A stretch of 64,000 bases of DNA from CAIKZZ01 sp035604595 (GCA_035604595.1 DATNIE010000020.1:71016-135015); one strand, 5' to 3'; positions 16,637-26,096 are shown, counted from the stretch's first letter. Translations and numbers: made by a program. The notes: a model not told the origin generated them from the sequence alone.

Positions 16637-16931
16637 AGCGCCGGGCTTTGCGCGCCCTCGATTTGCCGGACGCGCGCTCCTCGGCCTGCGCGGCGCGGCC
16701 GGCGCTGTCGCCGATGTCGTAGTCGTCGAAGTCGGAGAGCAGCTCGGCGGTGCGCTTGTTCTCCATGTACTTCTCGAGCCGTCGCCAGGCGGGCTCGCCG
16801 GCCTTCGGGCCGCCGCGCCGTTTCTGCGACTCAAGGTCCTTGATCAGATGCTCGAGCTGCGGGTCGTCGCTGTCGACGGCCTCGTCGGCATCATCTTCAT
16901 CGAACTCTTCTGACTCGGGCTTCTCGCTCAT
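16635..16931 (-). CDS. Small acidic/basic protein, PA3496-like
   Basis: A 98-residue protein with a strongly acidic N-terminal half (SEEFDEDDADEAVDSDD), a central segment AWRRLEKYMENKRTAELLSD followed by FDDYDI, and a basic tail. The central RR-x-E-x-Y-x-E-x-xR pattern followed by an acidic stretch resembles the small PA3496-type proteins of Pseudomonas, whose role is unclear. It is transcribed in the same direction as gspCDEF but about 140 bp beyond gspF. No signal peptide or membrane segment. Confidence 0.65.
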   Translation of the reverse strand: MSEKPESEEFDEDDADEAVDSDDPQLEHLIKDLESQKRRGGPKAGEPAWRRLEKYMENKRTAELLSDFDDYDIGDSAGRAAQAEERASGKSRARKARR

Positions 16932-17074
16932 CGCTGGGGGGGCCACGCAAAAGCGCGTTCGAGCGGCGCCCTTATAAGCCAGTGCGCGGCGCGCTCGCAA
17001 GGGGCTGGCAGGTGAACTTTGCGTGAACCCGTTGGCAGAATGCAACGATTGCGGCCGGCGCGTGGCCCTGGAGC

Positions 17075-18292
17075 TCAGCGCACCAGCTGGTTGAGCTCGA
17101 AAATCGGCAGCAGCAGGGCGAGCACGATCAGCAGCACGAAGCCGCCCATCACCAGGATCATCGCCGGGCCCAGGATGTTGACCGCGGTGTTCACGATCCC
17201 GTCCATCTCGCGCTCCTGGTTGGTCGCCGCGCGCTCGAGCATGGCCTCGAGCTCGCCGCTCGTCTCGCCGCTCGCAACCAGGTGGATCAGCATCGGCGGG
17301 TAGAGCTTGCTCGCGCCCAGCGAGCGCGCGATCGGTGCCCCCTCGCGCACCTTGGCGGCCGCCTCCGCGACTGCATCGCGCATCGGGAGGTTCCCGACGA
17401 CCTCGCCCGAGATCCTGAGCGCCTCGAGCACTGGCACCGCGCTCGCGGTCAGGATCGAGAGCGTGCGCGCGAAGCGCGCGGCGTTTACCCCGCGCACCAC
17501 CCGCCCGAGCAGCGGCACCGACAACACCAGCAGGTGCCAGCGGCGGCGGGCCGCCGGATCCTGCAGCCAGCGCCGAAATCCGTAGAAGCACGCCGCGACG
17601 AGCCCGAAGATCAGCCACCACCAGTGCCGGAAGCCGTCGCTGATCGCAATCAGGCCGCGGGTCAGGATCGGCAGCTGCTGCTTGCCGGTGCGGAACACAT
17701 TGACGACCTCGGGCACGACGTAGCCGAGCAGCAGCGAGACGATCACGACGCACACGACCGTCAGCAGCACCGGGTAGACGAGGGCGTTGCGGATCCTGCT
17801 CTGCAGGACCTGGCGGTTCTCGGTGTAGTCGGCGAGCCGCTCGAGCACCCCGTCGAGGCGCCCCGACTGCTCGCCGGCCGAGACCGTGGCGCGGTAGATC
17901 TCGGGGAACGCCTGCGGAAATGCCGCGAGGCCGTCGGCGAGGCTGCGGCCCTCCATCACCCGGGCGCGCACGCCCGACACGATCGCCTGCACCCGCGGTT
18001 TCTCGGTCTGCTGCGACACCGCGAGCAGCGCCTCCTCGAGCGGGAGGCCCGCGCGGCCGAGGGTGGCGAGTTGCCGGGTCAGGAGCGCGAGGTCGCCCGC
18101 CGAAATGCCGCGGCGCAGCGACAGGCGCCCGCGGCTGCGCGTCGCCTCGGTCTGCGCCACCTCCGCCACCGACACCGGCAGCAGCTGCTGCTCACGCAGG
18201 AGCTGGCGCACCTGCCGGGCGGTATCGCCCTCGAGAACCCCGCGGCGCTCGCGGCCGGCAGGGTCGAGCGCGGTGTATTCGAAGGCGGGCAT
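17075..18292 (-). CDS. gspF: Type II secretion system inner membrane platform protein GspF
   Basis: GspF is the polytopic inner membrane component that couples the GspE ATPase to pseudopilus assembly. The 405-residue protein has two T2SSF domains (GDLALLTRQLATLGRAGLPLEEAL and FARTLSILTASAVPVLEAL) and three membrane segments, at about residues 170-195, 220-240 and 375-395. The N-terminus MPAFEYTALDPAGRERRG is standard. It starts 19 bp after gspE and is the last gsp gene in this cluster; gspG and later genes do not follow. Confidence 0.95.
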   Translation of the reverse strand: MPAFEYTALDPAGRERRGVLEGDTARQVRQLLREQQLLPVSVAEVAQTEATRSRGRLSLRRGISAGDLALLTRQLATLGRAGLPLEEALLAVSQQTEKPRVQAIVSGVRARVMEGRSLADGLAAFPQAFPEIYRATVSAGEQSGRLDGVLERLADYTENRQVLQSRIRNALVYPVLLTVVCVVIVSLLLGYVVPEVVNVFRTGKQQLPILTRGLIAISDGFRHWWWLIFGLVAACFYGFRRWLQDPAARRRWHLLVLSVPLLGRVVRGVNAARFARTLSILTASAVPVLEALRISGEVVGNLPMRDAVAEAAAKVREGAPIARSLGASKLYPPMLIHLVASGETSGELEAMLERAATNQEREMDGIVNTAVNILGPAMILVMGGFVLLIVLALLLPIFELNQLVR

Positions 18293-18311
18293 CGGGTGGG
18301 GACGGGGAGCG

Positions 18312-19805
18312 TCAGTCCTCGCGCGTGACGCGCAGCACTTCCTCGAGCGTCGTGACGCCGGAGAGGATCTTGTGCCGGCCGTCGTCGCGGATGCTCGGCG
18401 TCGCGAGCCGGGCGTGGCGCTCGAGTTCCTGCTCGCCGGCGCCGTCGTGGATCAGAGTCCGCATGGCCTCGTCGACGATCACGAGCTCGTAGATGCCGGT
18501 GCGGCCCTTGTAGCCACTCCCGGCATCGCTCGCGGCGCGATACACCGTTGCCGTCTCGCCGGCCGGGAGGTTCAGGAACCGGCGCTCGTAGTCGGCGACC
18601 GGATAGGGCACGCGCGTCGCGGGGTCCAGCACCCGCACCAGGCGCTGCGCCAGGACCCCGAGCAGCGTCGAGGACAGCAGGAACGGCTCGACGCCCATGT
18701 CCCTGAGCCGCGTGATGGCGCCGACGGCGGTGTTGGTATGCAGCGTCGACATCACGAGGTGCCCGGTCAGCGAGGCCTGCACCGCGATCTGCGCGGTCTC
18801 TATATCCCGGATCTCGCCGACCATCACGACGTCGGGGTCCTGGCGGAGGATCGCCCGCAGGCCGCGCGCAAAGGTCATCTCGACCTTGGTGTTGACCTGC
18901 ATCTGGCCGATGCCGTCGATGTAGTACTCGATCGGGTCCTCGACCGTCATGATGTTGCGGGTGTCGTCGTTCAAGCGCTCGAGCGCGGCATAGAGCGTCG
19001 TCGTCTTGCCGGAGCCCGTCGGCCCGGTGACCAGCAGAATTCCATAGGGTTTGTGGATCAGCTCGTCCATCGAGCGCTGCGTGGTCGGATCCATGCCGAG
19101 CGAGCCGAGGTCGAGCCTCCCGGCCTGCTTGTCGAGGAGGCGCAGCACGACGCGCTCCCCGTGCCCGGCCGGGATCGTCGACACGCGCACATCGACCGGC
19201 CGGCCCGCGACCTTCAGCGACATGCGCCCGTCCTGCGGCAGACGTTTCTCGGCGATGTCGAGCTTCGACATGACCTTGACGCGCGACACCACGATCGGCG
19301 CCAGCGCCCGGCGCGACTGCAGCACCTCGCGCAGCACTCCGTCGACCCTGAAGCGGATGACAAGCCGGTTCTCGAAGGGCTCGATGTGGATGTCGGAGGC
19401 ATTCTCGCGGACCGCCTGCGTGAGGACCGCGTTGATCAGCTTGATGATCGGCGCATCGTCCTCGCTCTCGAGCAGGTCCGACGGCTCGGGCAGCTCCTCG
19501 GCGATGTGCGCGAGGTCGGTATCGCCCTCGAGCCCCTCGGCCGCCGCGGCGGCGGCGTTGTTGCCACCCTCGTAGCTTTGCTGCAGCAGCTCCTCGAAGC
19601 GCTCGTCCGCCACCCGCTCGAGGGCAAGCGGGACGCCGAGATAGCGCCTGAGCTCGGCGACCCCGTGCGGGTCGGCGCTGGCGCGCACGATCACCTCGGC
19701 GCGGCCGTCGTCGACGCCGCGGCACAGCACTCCATGGCGCCGCGCGAATGCGTAGCTCAGCCGCCGCTCCGGCCCCGGCGCCAGCTCGTCGGCCGCCCGG
19801 TTCAC
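18312..19805 (-). CDS. gspE: Type II secretion ATPase GspE lacking the zinc tetracysteine motif
   Basis: GspE is the cytoplasmic hexameric ATPase that powers pseudopilus assembly. The 497-residue protein has an N1E-like domain, Walker A GPTGSGKTTT, an Asp box, Walker B (VMVGEIRD) and a His box (STLHTNTAVGAITRL). Most GspE proteins have four zinc-binding cysteines between QRLVR and GRTGIYEL; here that segment reads LDPATRVPYP...YRAASDAGSGYKGRTGIYEL and contains none. The GTG start overlaps the gspD stop by four bases (GTGA), so translation is coupled. A start inside gspD is not needed to obtain a full-length protein. Confidence 0.95.
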   Translation of the reverse strand: MNRAADELAPGPERRLSYAFARRHGVLCRGVDDGRAEVIVRASADPHGVAELRRYLGVPLALERVADERFEELLQQSYEGGNNAAAAAAEGLEGDTDLAHIAEELPEPSDLLESEDDAPIIKLINAVLTQAVRENASDIHIEPFENRLVIRFRVDGVLREVLQSRRALAPIVVSRVKVMSKLDIAEKRLPQDGRMSLKVAGRPVDVRVSTIPAGHGERVVLRLLDKQAGRLDLGSLGMDPTTQRSMDELIHKPYGILLVTGPTGSGKTTTLYAALERLNDDTRNIMTVEDPIEYYIDGIGQMQVNTKVEMTFARGLRAILRQDPDVVMVGEIRDIETAQIAVQASLTGHLVMSTLHTNTAVGAITRLRDMGVEPFLLSSTLLGVLAQRLVRVLDPATRVPYPVADYERRFLNLPAGETATVYRAASDAGSGYKGRTGIYELVIVDEAMRTLIHDGAGEQELERHARLATPSIRDDGRHKILSGVTTLEEVLRVTRED

Positions 19806-22165
19806 GGGATCGCCCCGCCCTGCGGCGGAGTCGCGGGCGGTGGCCCGGGTGGCTGCTCGGGCGTCGTCGGCGGTGGCGTCGTGCGCAACACCGAGCGCGT
19901 CGGCGGCGGCACCACCGAGCCCGGCACGAGCCCGGTGCTCGGGTCGGTCACGGATCCCGGCACCGGTGGTGGTGGCGCCGCACCGGCTGCGCCCGGCGTC
20001 GGTGCGGCGCCCGGCGCCGGCGCGGTGTGCGCTGCAGGCCGGGTCGCCGCCGGCACCAGCGAGCCGGGCACCAGCCCGGTACTCGGGTCGGTCACCGATC
20101 CCGGAACGGGCTCCGGCGGCAGTGCCTCCGGCGCGAGCGGCGCACCGGCCGCGGCCCGCCCGGCGCCCGACTTCGGCATCACCGGTGGCGGGGCAGTCGG
20201 CTCGAGCAGCTGCATGTCCGGCAGCGTCGGCTGCTTCTCGCCCTGCAACAGCTGCGCCTTGCCCTTGAGGCGATTGCGCTCAATGTCCCGCAGGTAGTTG
20301 TACTTGGCCTGGGTCTCGGTCGCGACCTGCGCGGGGTCGACCAGGATCTTGGCGCGGATGAACACCAGCAGGTTGGTCTTGGTCTTGGTCGCGTTGCGCA
20401 CCCGGAACAGCTCGCCAAGCAGCGGTATCCTCGACAGCCACGGCACGCTCTGCTCACCCTCGAGCAGGTCGTCCTCGATCAGGCCGCCGAGCACGATGAT
20501 CTCGCCGTCGTCGGCGAGCACGCGCGTTGAGATCGTGCGCTTGTTGGTGATCAGGTCGACTGCGCCGGTCACGCCTTGCGCGAGGCTCGAGACCTCCTGA
20601 TCGATCTTGAGCAGGATCGTCGCATCGTCGGTGATCTGCGGCGTGATCTTCAGGATCGTGCCGACGTCCTCGCGGGTGATCGTCTGGAAGGGGGTCACGA
20701 CGCCCGGCGTCGTGGTCGAGGCCGTGGTGTTGGCGTACTGGCCGGTCAGGAACGGCACCTCCGACACGACCTTGATCGTCGCTTCCTGGTTGTCGAGCGT
20801 CGTCAGGCTCGGCGTCGAGATGATGTTGGTGTTCGAATCGTTGTTGACGGCACGCAGGATCGCAGCGAAGTTCGTGGTGCCGGTCAGCTTGCCGATCGCG
20901 AACGTCGCGCCGGTCGGGATCGAGGCGGCGGTCAGCGTCGCCGGATTGGCCGCGGCCACGGCGATGTCGGCGATGCCGGTGCCGGCGATCGGCTCCACGA
21001 ACGCGCCCGCGCCGGAGGTGGGGTTTTCCAGCAGCCAGTTGACGCCGAGATCCGCTTCCTTGCTGCCCGAGACCTCGACGATGATCGCCTCGACGAGCAC
21101 CTGCGCGCGGCGGATGTCGAGCTTGTCGATCACGCCCATCAGCTGGCGCAGCAGCTTGGGCGGGGCCGTGATGACGAGCGAGTTGGTGGTCGGCTCGGCC
21201 CAGATGGTCGTGGTGCGCTCCTGCGCCGCCTGGGCGCCCGCCGCAGCCGCACCGGCCGCGCCACTGGCGGCGGTGGTGGCCTGCACCTGCTCCTTGAGCT
21301 TGGTCGCGAGCTTCTCGGCATCAGCGTACTTGAGGTAGCGGACCACCGTGCCGCCGCCCGTCTCGAGCGGCGTGTCGAGGTGGGCGACCAGCGCCCGCAG
21401 TCGCAGCCGCTGGTTCTTCTCGCCACTCAGCAGCACGCTGTTGGTGCGCTCATCGGCGATCAGCTTGACCGTCGTGCCCGCCGCCTCGGCGGCGCCCGCC
21501 TGGTTCAGTGCGTTCACGACCCGGACCACCTCGGCGGCCGAGGCGTGCTCGAGCCGGATCACCTCGATGTCCTCATCGCTCCCGAGGTCGATGCGCTCTA
21601 TGATTCGGAGCACCCGGTTCACGTTGTTGGCCCGGTCCGAGATGATCAGCACGTTGGCCGCCGGATAGGCCGCGAGGTGCCCGTACTGCGGGATCAACGG
21701 CCGCAGGATCGGCACAAGCTGGGCGGCGCTGACATTCCTGAGCGCCACGACCTGGGTGACGATCTCATCGGAGGTCGAACTCACCCGGTCCGGCAGGTCG
21801 TTGGCCGGCACCTGCCGGGCGTTGGCATCGGGGATGATCTTGTACACGGCGCCGGACTGCACCGCGACGAAGCCATGCACCTGCAGGATCGCGAGGAACG
21901 CCTCGTAGAACGCCGCCGGGGTCATGGGTGTCGATGACAGCATCGTCACCTGCGCCTTGACGCGCGGGTCGATGATGAAGTTCTTGCCGGTCACCTGGCT
22001 CACGGCCTCGACGATCTGGCCGAGATCCGCATCCTTGTAGTTCGGCGTGATCATCGCCTGCGGGTGCGGCTCGGCGAGCGCCGCCGCGGCGAGGAGCAGC
22101 GCCGCGGCCATCGGGCCGAGGCGGTAAGAGCGGGGCGGGGCAACCGGTGTGGTATTCATTCGCAT
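19802..22165 (-). CDS. gspD: Type II secretion secretin GspD
   Basis: GspD forms the outer membrane channel. The 787-residue form starts at ATG 22165 (ATG 22159 is two codons later); the open frame upstream is Arg-rich and overlaps gspC, so it is rejected. A signal peptide (AAALLLAAAALAE) is followed by N0-N3 ring domains (MITPNYKDADLGQIVEAV and later) and the secretin domain (VPFLTGQY...ITREDVGTILKITPQI, LGGLIEDDL). The last ~110 residues are Pro/Ala-rich and contain a near-identical repeat PVPGSVTDPSTGLVPGS twice. It sits 43 bp after gspC and overlaps gspE. Confidence 0.93.
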   Translation of the reverse strand: MRMNTTPVAPPRSYRLGPMAAALLLAAAALAEPHPQAMITPNYKDADLGQIVEAVSQVTGKNFIIDPRVKAQVTMLSSTPMTPAAFYEAFLAILQVHGFVAVQSGAVYKIIPDANARQVPANDLPDRVSSTSDEIVTQVVALRNVSAAQLVPILRPLIPQYGHLAAYPAANVLIISDRANNVNRVLRIIERIDLGSDEDIEVIRLEHASAAEVVRVVNALNQAGAAEAAGTTVKLIADERTNSVLLSGEKNQRLRLRALVAHLDTPLETGGGTVVRYLKYADAEKLATKLKEQVQATTAASGAAGAAAAGAQAAQERTTTIWAEPTTNSLVITAPPKLLRQLMGVIDKLDIRRAQVLVEAIIVEVSGSKEADLGVNWLLENPTSGAGAFVEPIAGTGIADIAVAAANPATLTAASIPTGATFAIGKLTGTTNFAAILRAVNNDSNTNIISTPSLTTLDNQEATIKVVSEVPFLTGQYANTTASTTTPGVVTPFQTITREDVGTILKITPQITDDATILLKIDQEVSSLAQGVTGAVDLITNKRTISTRVLADDGEIIVLGGLIEDDLLEGEQSVPWLSRIPLLGELFRVRNATKTKTNLLVFIRAKILVDPAQVATETQAKYNYLRDIERNRLKGKAQLLQGEKQPTLPDMQLLEPTAPPPVMPKSGAGRAAAGAPLAPEALPPEPVPGSVTDPSTGLVPGSLVPAATRPAAHTAPAPGAAPTPGAAGAAPPPPVPGSVTDPSTGLVPGSVVPPPTRSVLRTTPPPTTPEQPPGPPPATPPQGGAIP

Positions 22166-22208
22166 GCTCGGCACGGCCGCGGGGCCGGCCTCAACAGTAA
22201 TGGCGCTG

Positions 22209-23180
22209 TCACTCGGAATTGGGCTGGCTTTGATCGGGCGGCGCCGGCGCCGGTGCCGGCGTCGTGGTCGTCGCCGCGGGCTCCCCGCCCTGCGTGCCGA
22301 GTCCGGCGACCTGGGTCGCATCGACGGAGAGCTGCTGGGTCGCGCCGCCGCGCTCGATGGTCACCTGGGCGCTGCCGGCAGTGCCCAGGGACTTGAGGAT
22401 CTCCATGCCGCGTTGCGGGTCGCTCAATGGCACGCCGTTGATCTGCGTGACCAGGTCCCCGGCCTGCAGGCCGAGCTTGGCGAACTTCTGCCGGTCGCGC
22501 CCTGCATAGACACGAAATCCCTTGAGCTGCCCGTTCGCGTAGGTCGGCATGGGGCGCAGTATCTGCCCGATCACCTCCGGTCCCTGGGCAATCAGCTGTT
22601 GGACGGTCTCGGCGAGCGGTGGTTCCGCGCCGTTGCCATTCGGCGACAGGGCCGGTCGCGCCGTGGTCCCCGCCAGCGTCTGGCGCGGCAGCGGCAGGGT
22701 TTCGAGCGTTCCGTCGCGGTCGAGCACGACCCGGTCCTGGTACACCTCGTGCAGCCGCACCCCGCCAGGCAACGCCCCGCCCACCGCATACACGCGCCCC
22801 GTCTGGGCGCTCTCGCCGATGATCGCGAGCCCCTGCTTCGGATCGCTGACGGCGAGCGTGCCGGTCAGCACCAGCGCGACCCGCGTGCGCGGTGCGTTCG
22901 AGCCGTCGGCGACGCTCGCGGGCGGCGCACCGAACAGCGGCGCGCGGATCAGCTGCGACACATCGGCGCCAGCCCCGACCGAGGGCAGGCGGATCGGCGG
23001 GGGCTTGCGCGCGGCGCCCGGCACGAGATTCCAGACCAAGAGCGCGAGCTGCGCGGCGAGCAGCGCCGCCGCGATCACGGCCAGCAGCTGCGGCCCGAGC
23101 GCGCCGGCGCCCGCCACGGCGCCGGCCCCGGGTGCGACGAGACGCCTGAGCCGCGCCGGCAGGGCGAGTGGCCGGTTCAT
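22209..23180 (-). CDS. gspC: Type II secretion protein GspC with PDZ domain
   Basis: GspC is a bitopic inner membrane protein that connects the inner membrane platform to the secretin and helps recognise substrates. The 323-residue form starts at ATG 23180 (MNRPLALPARL); the frame extends 20 codons upstream with a less likely start. One membrane helix lies at about residues 30-50 (LLAVIAAALLAAQLALLVW). The HR domain follows (RAPLFGAPP, LVLTGTLAVSDPKQGLAIIGE), then a PDZ-like domain (GFRVYAGRDRQKFAKLGLQAGDLVTQINGV). The C-terminus is Pro/Ala-rich. It is first in a reverse gspC-D-E-F operon. Confidence 0.92.
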   Translation of the reverse strand: MNRPLALPARLRRLVAPGAGAVAGAGALGPQLLAVIAAALLAAQLALLVWNLVPGAARKPPPIRLPSVGAGADVSQLIRAPLFGAPPASVADGSNAPRTRVALVLTGTLAVSDPKQGLAIIGESAQTGRVYAVGGALPGGVRLHEVYQDRVVLDRDGTLETLPLPRQTLAGTTARPALSPNGNGAEPPLAETVQQLIAQGPEVIGQILRPMPTYANGQLKGFRVYAGRDRQKFAKLGLQAGDLVTQINGVPLSDPQRGMEILKSLGTAGSAQVTIERGGATQQLSVDATQVAGLGTQGGEPAATTTTPAPAPAPPDQSQPNSE

Positions 23181-23442
23181 GTCCCGCGCCCGGGCTTCGC
23201 ACCCATACCGCCGCGCGCGCGCGAGGCGGCCGGCACGCATCGCCGTTCAGATCGCGCTGCAGGCATCCGCCGATGATACGGGCAGCCGCCTGATCGTCAC
23301 AAGCCGCGTCCGCCGGCGCGCCGGCGTGTCGGCGTTGGCAAATCGGGCCGCCGTGACTTGTCATGGCCCTCGCGCGACCCTATAAAGGTCGGGCGGTGCG
23401 CCGTGCCCCCGGAGGTGCCGCCAGCTGACCCGACATACACCG

Positions 23443-23784
23443 ATGGATCCTGACCAGCCGCAGAACCCAAATGTGAGGCACGAGCCCGGTCACAGCCTGG
23501 TGGTCGAGGAGGCTGCCCCGCGCCTGAAGCGGCCGCCGCTGTATCAGGTGCTGCTGCTCAATGACGACTACACGCCCATGGAGTTCGTCGTCGACGTGCT
23601 GGAGAAGGTGTTCGGCATGGACCGGATGAAGGCGACCCGGGTGATGCTCGAGGTCCACACCAAGGGCAAGGGCGTGTGCGGCGTATTCACCTTCGAGATC
23701 GCCGAGACCAAGGTGGCGCAGGTGATGGCCTACGCCCGCCAGCACCAGCACCCGCTGCTGTGCACGATGGAAGAAGCCTGCTAA
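23443..23784 (+). CDS. clpS: ATP-dependent Clp protease adaptor ClpS
   Basis: ClpS delivers N-degron substrates to ClpAP. The 113-residue protein has a flexible N-terminal tail, then the folded core PPLYQVLLLNDDYTPMEFVVDVLEKVF, with the conserved LLNDDYTPMEFV substrate pocket and the H-x-x-G-x-G segment (EVHTKGKGVCG). It ends 17 bp before the clpA GTG start, the standard clpS-clpA operon order. Confidence 0.97.
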   Translation: MDPDQPQNPNVRHEPGHSLVVEEAAPRLKRPPLYQVLLLNDDYTPMEFVVDVLEKVFGMDRMKATRVMLEVHTKGKGVCGVFTFEIAETKVAQVMAYARQHQHPLLCTMEEAC

Positions 23785-23801
23785 CGAGAGGATCCCGAGC
23801 C

Positions 23802-26081
23802 GTGTTGTCCAGCGAACTTGAGTTCTGCCTCAACAATGCCTTCCAGGGCGCGCGCGAGGCGCGCCACGAGTACATGACGGTCGAGCACCTGCTGCTTGCG
23901 ATCCTCGACACGCCGCGCGTGCGGGAGATCCTGCGGGCCTGCGGTGCGGACCTCATCAAGCTGCGCCGCGACCTCGAGGCGTTCGTCGCGGACACGACGC
24001 CGAAGCTGGCGCCGGACGACGACCGCGAGGTGCAGCCGACGCTGGGCTTCCAGCGCGTCCTGCAGCGCGCGGTGTTCCACGTCCAGTCGAGCGGCAAGAA
24101 GGAAGTGACGGTCGCCAACGTGCTGGTGGCGATCTTCAGCGAGAAACAGTCGCATGCCGCGTACCTGCTCGGCATGCAGGACGTCGCGCGGCTCGATGTC
24201 GTCAACTACATGTCGCACGGCCTGTCGAAGGTCAAGGACGAGGGTGCCGACAAGGAGGAGGCGTCGGGCACCGAGACGGGCGAGCGGGGCGAGGGCGACG
24301 GTCAGGGAGGGGCGCTCGACAAGTACTGCACCAACCTCAATCGCCTGGCGACCGAAGGGCGCATCGATCCGCTGATCGGGCGGCGGCTCGAGGTCGAGCG
24401 GACGATCGAGATCCTGTGCCGGCGACGCAAGAACAACCCGCTGTACGTCGGCGAGGCCGGTGTCGGCAAGACCGCCATCGCCGAGGGCCTCGCCCGGATG
24501 ATCGTCGAGAGCAAGGTGCCGGACGTGCTGACCGACTGCACGATCTACTGCCTCGACATGGGATCGCTGATCGCGGGCACCAAGTACCGCGGCGACTTCG
24601 AGAAGCGCCTCAAGGGCGTGCTGACCGAGTTGCGCAAGATCCCGGGCGCGGTGCTGTTCATCGACGAGATCCACACGGTGATCGGCGCCGGCGCCGCCTC
24701 CGGCGGGGTCATGGACGCCTCAAACCTGATCAAGCCGGTGCTCGCCAATGGCGAGCTCAGGTGCATCGGCTCGACGACCTACAACGAGTACCGCGGCATC
24801 TTCGAGAAGGATCACGCGCTCGCGCGCCGCTTCCAGAAGATCGACGTGGTCGAGCCGACGATCGCCGAGACGTTCGAGATCCTGAAGGGGCTGAAGAGCC
24901 GCTTCGAGGAGCACCACGGCATCCGCTACGACGACGAGGCGCTTGCGGCCGCGGCCGAGCTCGCCGCGCGCTACATCAATGACCGGCACCTGCCGGACAA
25001 GGCGATCGACGTCGTCGACGAGGCGGGCGCCAACCTGCGCCTGAAGCCGGTCGGCACGCGCGCGACGCGTGTCACGGTCGAGCACGTCGAGGCGGTCGTG
25101 GCGCGGATGGCACGGGTCCCGCCGAAGCAGGTCTCGACCTCGGACCGGGAGGTGCTCAAGAACCTCGAACGCAACCTAAAGCTCGTGATCTTCGGCCAGG
25201 ATCCGGCGATCGAGTCGCTGTCCGCCGCGATCAAGATGGCCCGCTCCGGACTCGGCGACCAGCAAAAGCCGGTCGGCTCGTTCCTGTTCGCCGGCCCGAC
25301 CGGCGTCGGCAAGACCGAAGTGACGCGCCAGCTCGCGCTCGTGCTCGGCGTCGAGCTCGTGCGCTTCGACATGTCCGAGTACATGGAGCGGCACACCGTC
25401 TCCCGGCTGATCGGCGCGCCGCCGGGCTATGTGGGCTTCGACCAGGGCGGACTGCTGACCGAGGCGATCACCAAGCACCCGCACGCGGTGCTGCTGCTCG
25501 ATGAGATCGAGAAGGCTCATCCGGACGTGTTCAACCTGCTGCTGCAGGTCATGGACCACGGCACGCTGACCGACAACAACGGCCGCAAGGCCGACTTCCG
25601 CCACGTGATCATCGTGATGACGACCAACGCCGGGGCCATCGACATGGCGCGCGCGACGATCGGCTTCACGCAGAGCGACACCGCGCCGGACAGCATGGAA
25701 GCCATCCGCAGGATGTTCTCGCCGGAGTTCCGCAACCGCCTCGATGCGGTCGTGCAGTTCGCGCCGCTCGCGGCGAGCACGATCGAGCGCGTGGTCGACA
25801 AGCTGATCGTCGAAGTCGAGGCGCAGCTCGAGCAGAAGGGCGTGCAGCTGTCGATCGACGACGACGCCCGCCATTGGATCGCGCAGAAAGGCTACGACCC
25901 GAAGATGGGGGCCCGGCCGATGGCGCGGGTCATCCAGGAGCGAATCAAGCGACCGCTGGCCGAGGAGCTGCTGTTCGGCAGGCTCGCCGGGGGCGGCACC
26001 GTGCGGGTGTCGCTCGCCAAGGACGGCGACGGGCTGACGCTCGAGTCGCGCGCGCTCGAGGAGCCGGCGCTGCTCAAATAA
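23802..26081 (+). CDS. clpA: ATP-dependent Clp protease ATP-binding subunit ClpA
   Basis: ClpA is the AAA+ unfoldase that feeds ClpP. From the GTG at 23802 (preceded by GAGAGGA) it has 759 residues, matching the 758 of E. coli ClpA; in-frame codons further upstream lie inside clpS. The N-domain (LSSELEFCLNNAFQGAREARHEYMTVEHLLLAIL) is followed by two AAA+ modules with Walker A GEAGVGKTAIAEG and GPTGVGKTEVTRQ. The IGL-type ClpP-docking loop should lie before the second module's C-terminal region. It is convergent with infA, 15 bp away. Confidence 0.97.
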   Translation: MLSSELEFCLNNAFQGAREARHEYMTVEHLLLAILDTPRVREILRACGADLIKLRRDLEAFVADTTPKLAPDDDREVQPTLGFQRVLQRAVFHVQSSGKKEVTVANVLVAIFSEKQSHAAYLLGMQDVARLDVVNYMSHGLSKVKDEGADKEEASGTETGERGEGDGQGGALDKYCTNLNRLATEGRIDPLIGRRLEVERTIEILCRRRKNNPLYVGEAGVGKTAIAEGLARMIVESKVPDVLTDCTIYCLDMGSLIAGTKYRGDFEKRLKGVLTELRKIPGAVLFIDEIHTVIGAGAASGGVMDASNLIKPVLANGELRCIGSTTYNEYRGIFEKDHALARRFQKIDVVEPTIAETFEILKGLKSRFEEHHGIRYDDEALAAAAELAARYINDRHLPDKAIDVVDEAGANLRLKPVGTRATRVTVEHVEAVVARMARVPPKQVSTSDREVLKNLERNLKLVIFGQDPAIESLSAAIKMARSGLGDQQKPVGSFLFAGPTGVGKTEVTRQLALVLGVELVRFDMSEYMERHTVSRLIGAPPGYVGFDQGGLLTEAITKHPHAVLLLDEIEKAHPDVFNLLLQVMDHGTLTDNNGRKADFRHVIIVMTTNAGAIDMARATIGFTQSDTAPDSMEAIRRMFSPEFRNRLDAVVQFAPLAASTIERVVDKLIVEVEAQLEQKGVQLSIDDDARHWIAQKGYDPKMGARPMARVIQERIKRPLAEELLFGRLAGGGTVRVSLAKDGDGLTLESRALEEPALLK

Positions 26082-26096
26082 CGCGCGCGGCGCGGG

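Noticed and set aside
19900..20120. Repeats suggestive of a CRISPR array
   Set aside because: Only two units, in frame within gspD, with third-position differences; it is a protein repeat. No CRISPR array was seen elsewhere in the window.
18063..20297. A 744-codon forward frame opposite gspE/gspD
   Set aside because: Shadow of gspE and gspD; no family match and ends in the low-complexity antisense of the Pro-rich secretin tail.
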